Source: an uncultured Oscillospiraceae bacterium (GTDB lineage Bacteria > Bacillota > Clostridia > Oscillospirales > Acutalibacteraceae). Taken from it: 7,669 nt of DNA. Location: NCBI GenBank assembly GCA_900542375.1, contig UQNI01000071.1, positions 1-7,669 on the forward strand, given 5' to 3'. This document shows positions 5,656-7,669 of this stretch, piece after piece. Below the pieces are notes generated by a model. It was not told the origin of the DNA. It was given only the letters and a program-made list of their open reading frames with translations, and searched no databases. The position numbers and the translations under genes are program-made. Numbering within the stretch: position 1 is the stretch's first letter; every line of letters starts with the position of its first letter.

Positions 5656-6648
5656 GTGGTAAGCAAACTAAAAATTATTTTATCCTTTTCCATCACAGCG
5701 GTGGCTCTTGTTGTTCTATTTCTGTTTGCCGTAAACACAGGGAGTTTAAAAGTGACACCCATAGAATTGTTCAAAGGATTATTTATTTCATACAACGAAA
5801 ATGTAGCGACCATTTTCGATCTCCGTTTTCCGCGTATCTTTATTGCAATTTTGGGTGGAGCAGCCACCGCAGTTTCCGGCGTACTGCTGCAAGCTGTGAT
5901 GAAAAATCCGTTGGCTGACCCGGGAATTATCGGCATTAGCTCAGGAGCCAGTTTAACTGCTGTATTAATTACAGCTTTTGTTCCTGCTTTGTATTATTTT
6001 ACCCCTTTATTTGCGTTTTTGGGAGGCATGCTGGCTTTTATTCTCGTATACAGTTTGTCTTGGAAAGGCGGACTTTCACCGGTACGTATTATTTTGGTCG
6101 GTGTAGCAATAGAAGCCATGCTTTCAGGTATTATGAGCGCATTTAATTCGGGTACGGGCAGCAATTATTCCGGTGTAGCGAGTATTGTGAATGCAAATAT
6201 CAGTATGAAAACATGGGATGATTTCTACACACTGCTTTGGTATGTATTGGCAGGACTGATTGCTTCCTTTTTTGTTGCCGGCGCTTGCAATTTGTTGGCG
6301 TTGGAAGATAAAACAGCACGTTCATTGGGCGTAAATGTTACAAGCAGCCGCATTATCATATCAATTATCGGAGTGCTTCTGGCCAGCATTTCTACGGCTA
6401 TCATCGGACCTATCAGTTTTTTAGGCTTAATCGTTCCTCATATTGCCAGATTGCTGGTTGGAAGTAATCATAAATTGTTAATTCCGTATTCTATTTTACT
6501 TGGAGCATTTACTTTGCTTTTGGCAGATACATTGGGACGCACCATTGCAGCCCCATACGAAATCAGCGCATCTATTATTATGGCGGTGATTGGCGGTCCG
6601 TTCTTTATTATATTGCTAAGGAGGTCCAGACAAAAATATGCAGGATAA
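5656..6648 (+). CDS. isdF: Heme ABC transporter permease (FecCD/BtuC family, IsdF/HtsB-like)
   Basis: The 330-residue protein is a multi-span membrane permease of the FecCD family, which works as a homodimer with two ATPase subunits to import heme or Fe-siderophores. Family landmarks visible: LRFPR (56-60), the block SGVLLQ-x-x-MKNPLADPGIIGISSGAS (74-99), the cytoplasmic coupling segment LEDKTARSLGV (216-225), GPISFLGLIVPHIAR (251-265) and the C-terminal GGPFF (313-317) followed by a basic tail. The rest is hydrophobic with roughly 9-10 membrane spans, and the length is normal for the family. Heme as the substrate is inferred from the adjacent IsdE-type lipoprotein. The start is GTG 5656, set by the AAGGAGGA just before it. 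The 3' end overlaps the ATPase gene by 11 bases, which indicates coupled translation. Confidence 0.92.
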   Translation: MVSKLKIILSFSITAVALVVLFLFAVNTGSLKVTPIELFKGLFISYNENVATIFDLRFPRIFIAILGGAATAVSGVLLQAVMKNPLADPGIIGISSGASLTAVLITAFVPALYYFTPLFAFLGGMLAFILVYSLSWKGGLSPVRIILVGVAIEAMLSGIMSAFNSGTGSNYSGVASIVNANISMKTWDDFYTLLWYVLAGLIASFFVAGACNLLALEDKTARSLGVNVTSSRIIISIIGVLLASISTAIIGPISFLGLIVPHIARLLVGSNHKLLIPYSILLGAFTLLLADTLGRTIAAPYEISASIIMAVIGGPFFIILLRRSRQKYAG

Positions 6649-7414
6649 TATTTTTACCGTAAAAGACCTCTCATTTGCTTATGGAAAACAAAAAGTTTTG
6701 GACGATTTGGCACTTACGTTGCATGAAGGAACCATCACAACGCTGATTGGAGCAAACGGCTGTGGGAAATCCACTTTGTTTAATTTAATGACCAAAAACT
6801 TAAAACCGGATTCCGGAGAAATCTTCCTTCGCGATAAAAATATAGCAGATTTGAAATTAAAAGAATTTGCCAGAGAAGCTGCTATTGTACATCAGTACAA
6901 TACCGCACCTATAGATATTTCCGTGGAAAAGCTTGTCTCATACGGCAGAACACCGTACCATACCATGGGGCTTTCTCCGAATGTAAAAAAAGACGAAGAA
7001 AAAGTCAACTGGGCAATGGAAATAACCGATACATTGAAACACAAACACAAGGCGGTATCCCAGCTATCCGGCGGACAAAAACAGCGTGTTTGGATTGCAA
7101 TGGCATTGGCACAAGATACAAAAATATTATTTTTGGACGAACCTACTACCTATTTGGATATACGCTATCAACTCCAAATTTTAAAGTTAATTCGTCAGCT
7201 GAATCAGGAATATAATCTCACAATTGTTATGGTCCTGCACGATATTAATCAATCTTTATATTACAGCGATGAAATTATTGCGATGAAAGACGGAAAAATT
7301 ATTGCGCAAGGACTTCCGGAGGATATCATTACACCGGAGTTGGTAAAATCTGTTTTTGATGTGGAATTAAATATTTCAACGGAAAACGGAAAGCCGTTTA
7401 TCTTACCAATTTAA
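6638..7414 (+). CDS. Heme ABC transporter ATP-binding protein (FepC/FhuC type, HtsC-like)
   Basis: This 258-residue ATPase powers the permease encoded immediately before it. All nucleotide-binding motifs are intact: Walker A GANGCGKST (38-46), Q-loop Gln86, signature LSGGQ (143-147), Walker B ILFLDEP (163-169, with catalytic Glu168), D-loop YLD (172-174) and H-loop His201. Spacing and length match the FecCD-partner group (FepC, FhuC, BtuD). The start ATG 6638 lies inside the permease gene, with AAGGAGG at 6618-6624, so translation is probably coupled. A dedicated ATPase is found in streptococcal htsABC, unlike the staphylococcal isd locus, where FhuC is thought to be borrowed. It appears to be the last gene of the operon; a weak hairpin follows. 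Confidence 0.95.
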   Translation: MQDNIFTVKDLSFAYGKQKVLDDLALTLHEGTITTLIGANGCGKSTLFNLMTKNLKPDSGEIFLRDKNIADLKLKEFAREAAIVHQYNTAPIDISVEKLVSYGRTPYHTMGLSPNVKKDEEKVNWAMEITDTLKHKHKAVSQLSGGQKQRVWIAMALAQDTKILFLDEPTTYLDIRYQLQILKLIRQLNQEYNLTIVMVLHDINQSLYYSDEIIAMKDGKIIAQGLPEDIITPELVKSVFDVELNISTENGKPFILPI

Positions 7415-7425
7415 AAAAGATGAAA

Positions 7426-7445
7426 CGTCTTATATTAATAAGGCG
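7426..7445 (+). terminator. Possible weak terminator after the heme operon
   Basis: CGTCTTAT (7426-7433) pairs with ATAAGGCG (7438-7445) around the loop ATTA, including one G-U pair. It starts 11 bases after the ATPase stop codon. The following CTTTATC is only a poor T-tract, so termination would be partial and the regulator gene at 7482 may be read through from the operon. An alternative smaller hairpin (AAGATG/CGTCTT, 7417-7431) competes with it. Confidence 0.35.
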
Positions 7446-7481
7446 CTTTATCCGTAAACAGACAGAAGGGAGGCTACTGCC

Positions 7482-7669
7482 ATGAAACAGAAAAAAACAG
7501 TAGAAGATTACTTAAAAACCATATACATCTTACAGTGCCGTAACGGAATTGTCCGCGGCTCTGATATCGCGCAAGAGCAAAATGTTTCTCGCCCTACCGT
7601 CTCCATTGCTTTAAAAGATTTAGAGCAGGAGGGCTATCTGTTTACGGATGAAGCGCATGAAATACATTT
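7482..7669 (+). CDS. DtxR/MntR-family metal-dependent regulator (3' end missing)
   Basis: Only the first 62 residues are inside the window. They begin with VEDYLKTIYIL (7-17), the typical N-terminal helix of DtxR/MntR repressors, followed by the winged helix-turn-helix (SDIAQEQNVSRPTVSIALKD, 27-46; EQEGYL, 48-53). Asp9 sits where MntR has its metal ligand Asp8 and DtxR has Met10; MntR's Glu11 is Lys12 here. The other ligands lie beyond the window, so metal choice (iron or manganese) cannot be read. The ATG has GGGAGG 11 bases upstream. The gene follows the heme operon on the same strand, 67 bases after it, and is the natural candidate to bind the two GTTAGCTT boxes upstream of the operon. Streptococcal shr-shp-hts is controlled by MtsR of the same family. 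Confidence 0.88.
   Translation, partial: MKQKKTVEDYLKTIYILQCRNGIVRGSDIAQEQNVSRPTVSIALKDLEQEGYLFTDEAHEIH

Noticed and set aside
5553..5936. Minus-strand frame across the lipoprotein-permease junction, and a + strand frame at 5619-5918
   Set aside because: Both overlap well-supported genes with conserved motifs and give no recognisable protein.
7483..7493. TGAAACAGAAA, identical to the right arm of inverted repeat I
   Set aside because: It is inside the start of the second regulator gene and has no matching left arm; a chance half-site.
1..7669. CRISPR array, tRNA, rRNA, insertion sequence or prophage gene
   Set aside because: No regularly spaced repeats, tRNA or rRNA-like sequence, transposase or integrase motifs were seen on either strand.

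Overview
The window is low-GC DNA with strong AGGAGG-type ribosome binding sites, short gene spacings and Gram-positive surface-anchoring signals. It looks like a Firmicute, most likely a gut-type Clostridia member (inference; no rRNA or tRNA is present to place it). All real genes are on the + strand.

Layout: (1) 1-768, the 3' part of a transcription regulator with a DtxR-like winged helix followed by what looks like a heme-binding NEAT-like domain. (2) 769-1234, a 466-base control region. It holds two copies of the inverted repeat TGTTTCA-N4-TGAAACA, a good sigma-A-type promoter, a terminator-like hairpin, two copies of a DtxR-type iron box (GTTAGCTT..RCTAAC) and a foldable leader. (3) 1235-7414, a tightly packed five-gene operon: a sortase-anchored surface protein with two NEAT domains, a membrane-anchored Shp-type heme protein, an IsdE/HtsA heme-binding lipoprotein, a FecCD-type permease and its ATPase. 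(4) 7482-7669, the start of a second DtxR-family regulator, cut by the window end.

Together the operon reads as a heme relay. The wall-anchored NEAT protein captures heme, Shp carries it at the membrane, the lipoprotein receives it, and the permease/ATPase pair imports it as an iron (or heme) source. Gene order matches the streptococcal shr-shp-htsABC (siaABC) operon. The axial heme ligands known for Shp (two Met) and IsdE/HtsA (Met and His) are conserved here. No heme-degrading enzyme or sortase lies in the window.

The most unusual item is the first gene. Its C-terminal half carries the same landmarks as the surface NEAT domains (L-x-DG-x-Y, SM-x-N, L-x-V-x-x-x-G-x-x-YLT, LH-x-x-V), while the metal ligands of ordinary DtxR proteins are missing. 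This suggests a cytoplasmic repressor that senses heme through a NEAT-like domain, working beside a normal metal-dependent DtxR protein. The two operator families upstream of the operon fit a dual heme-plus-iron control.
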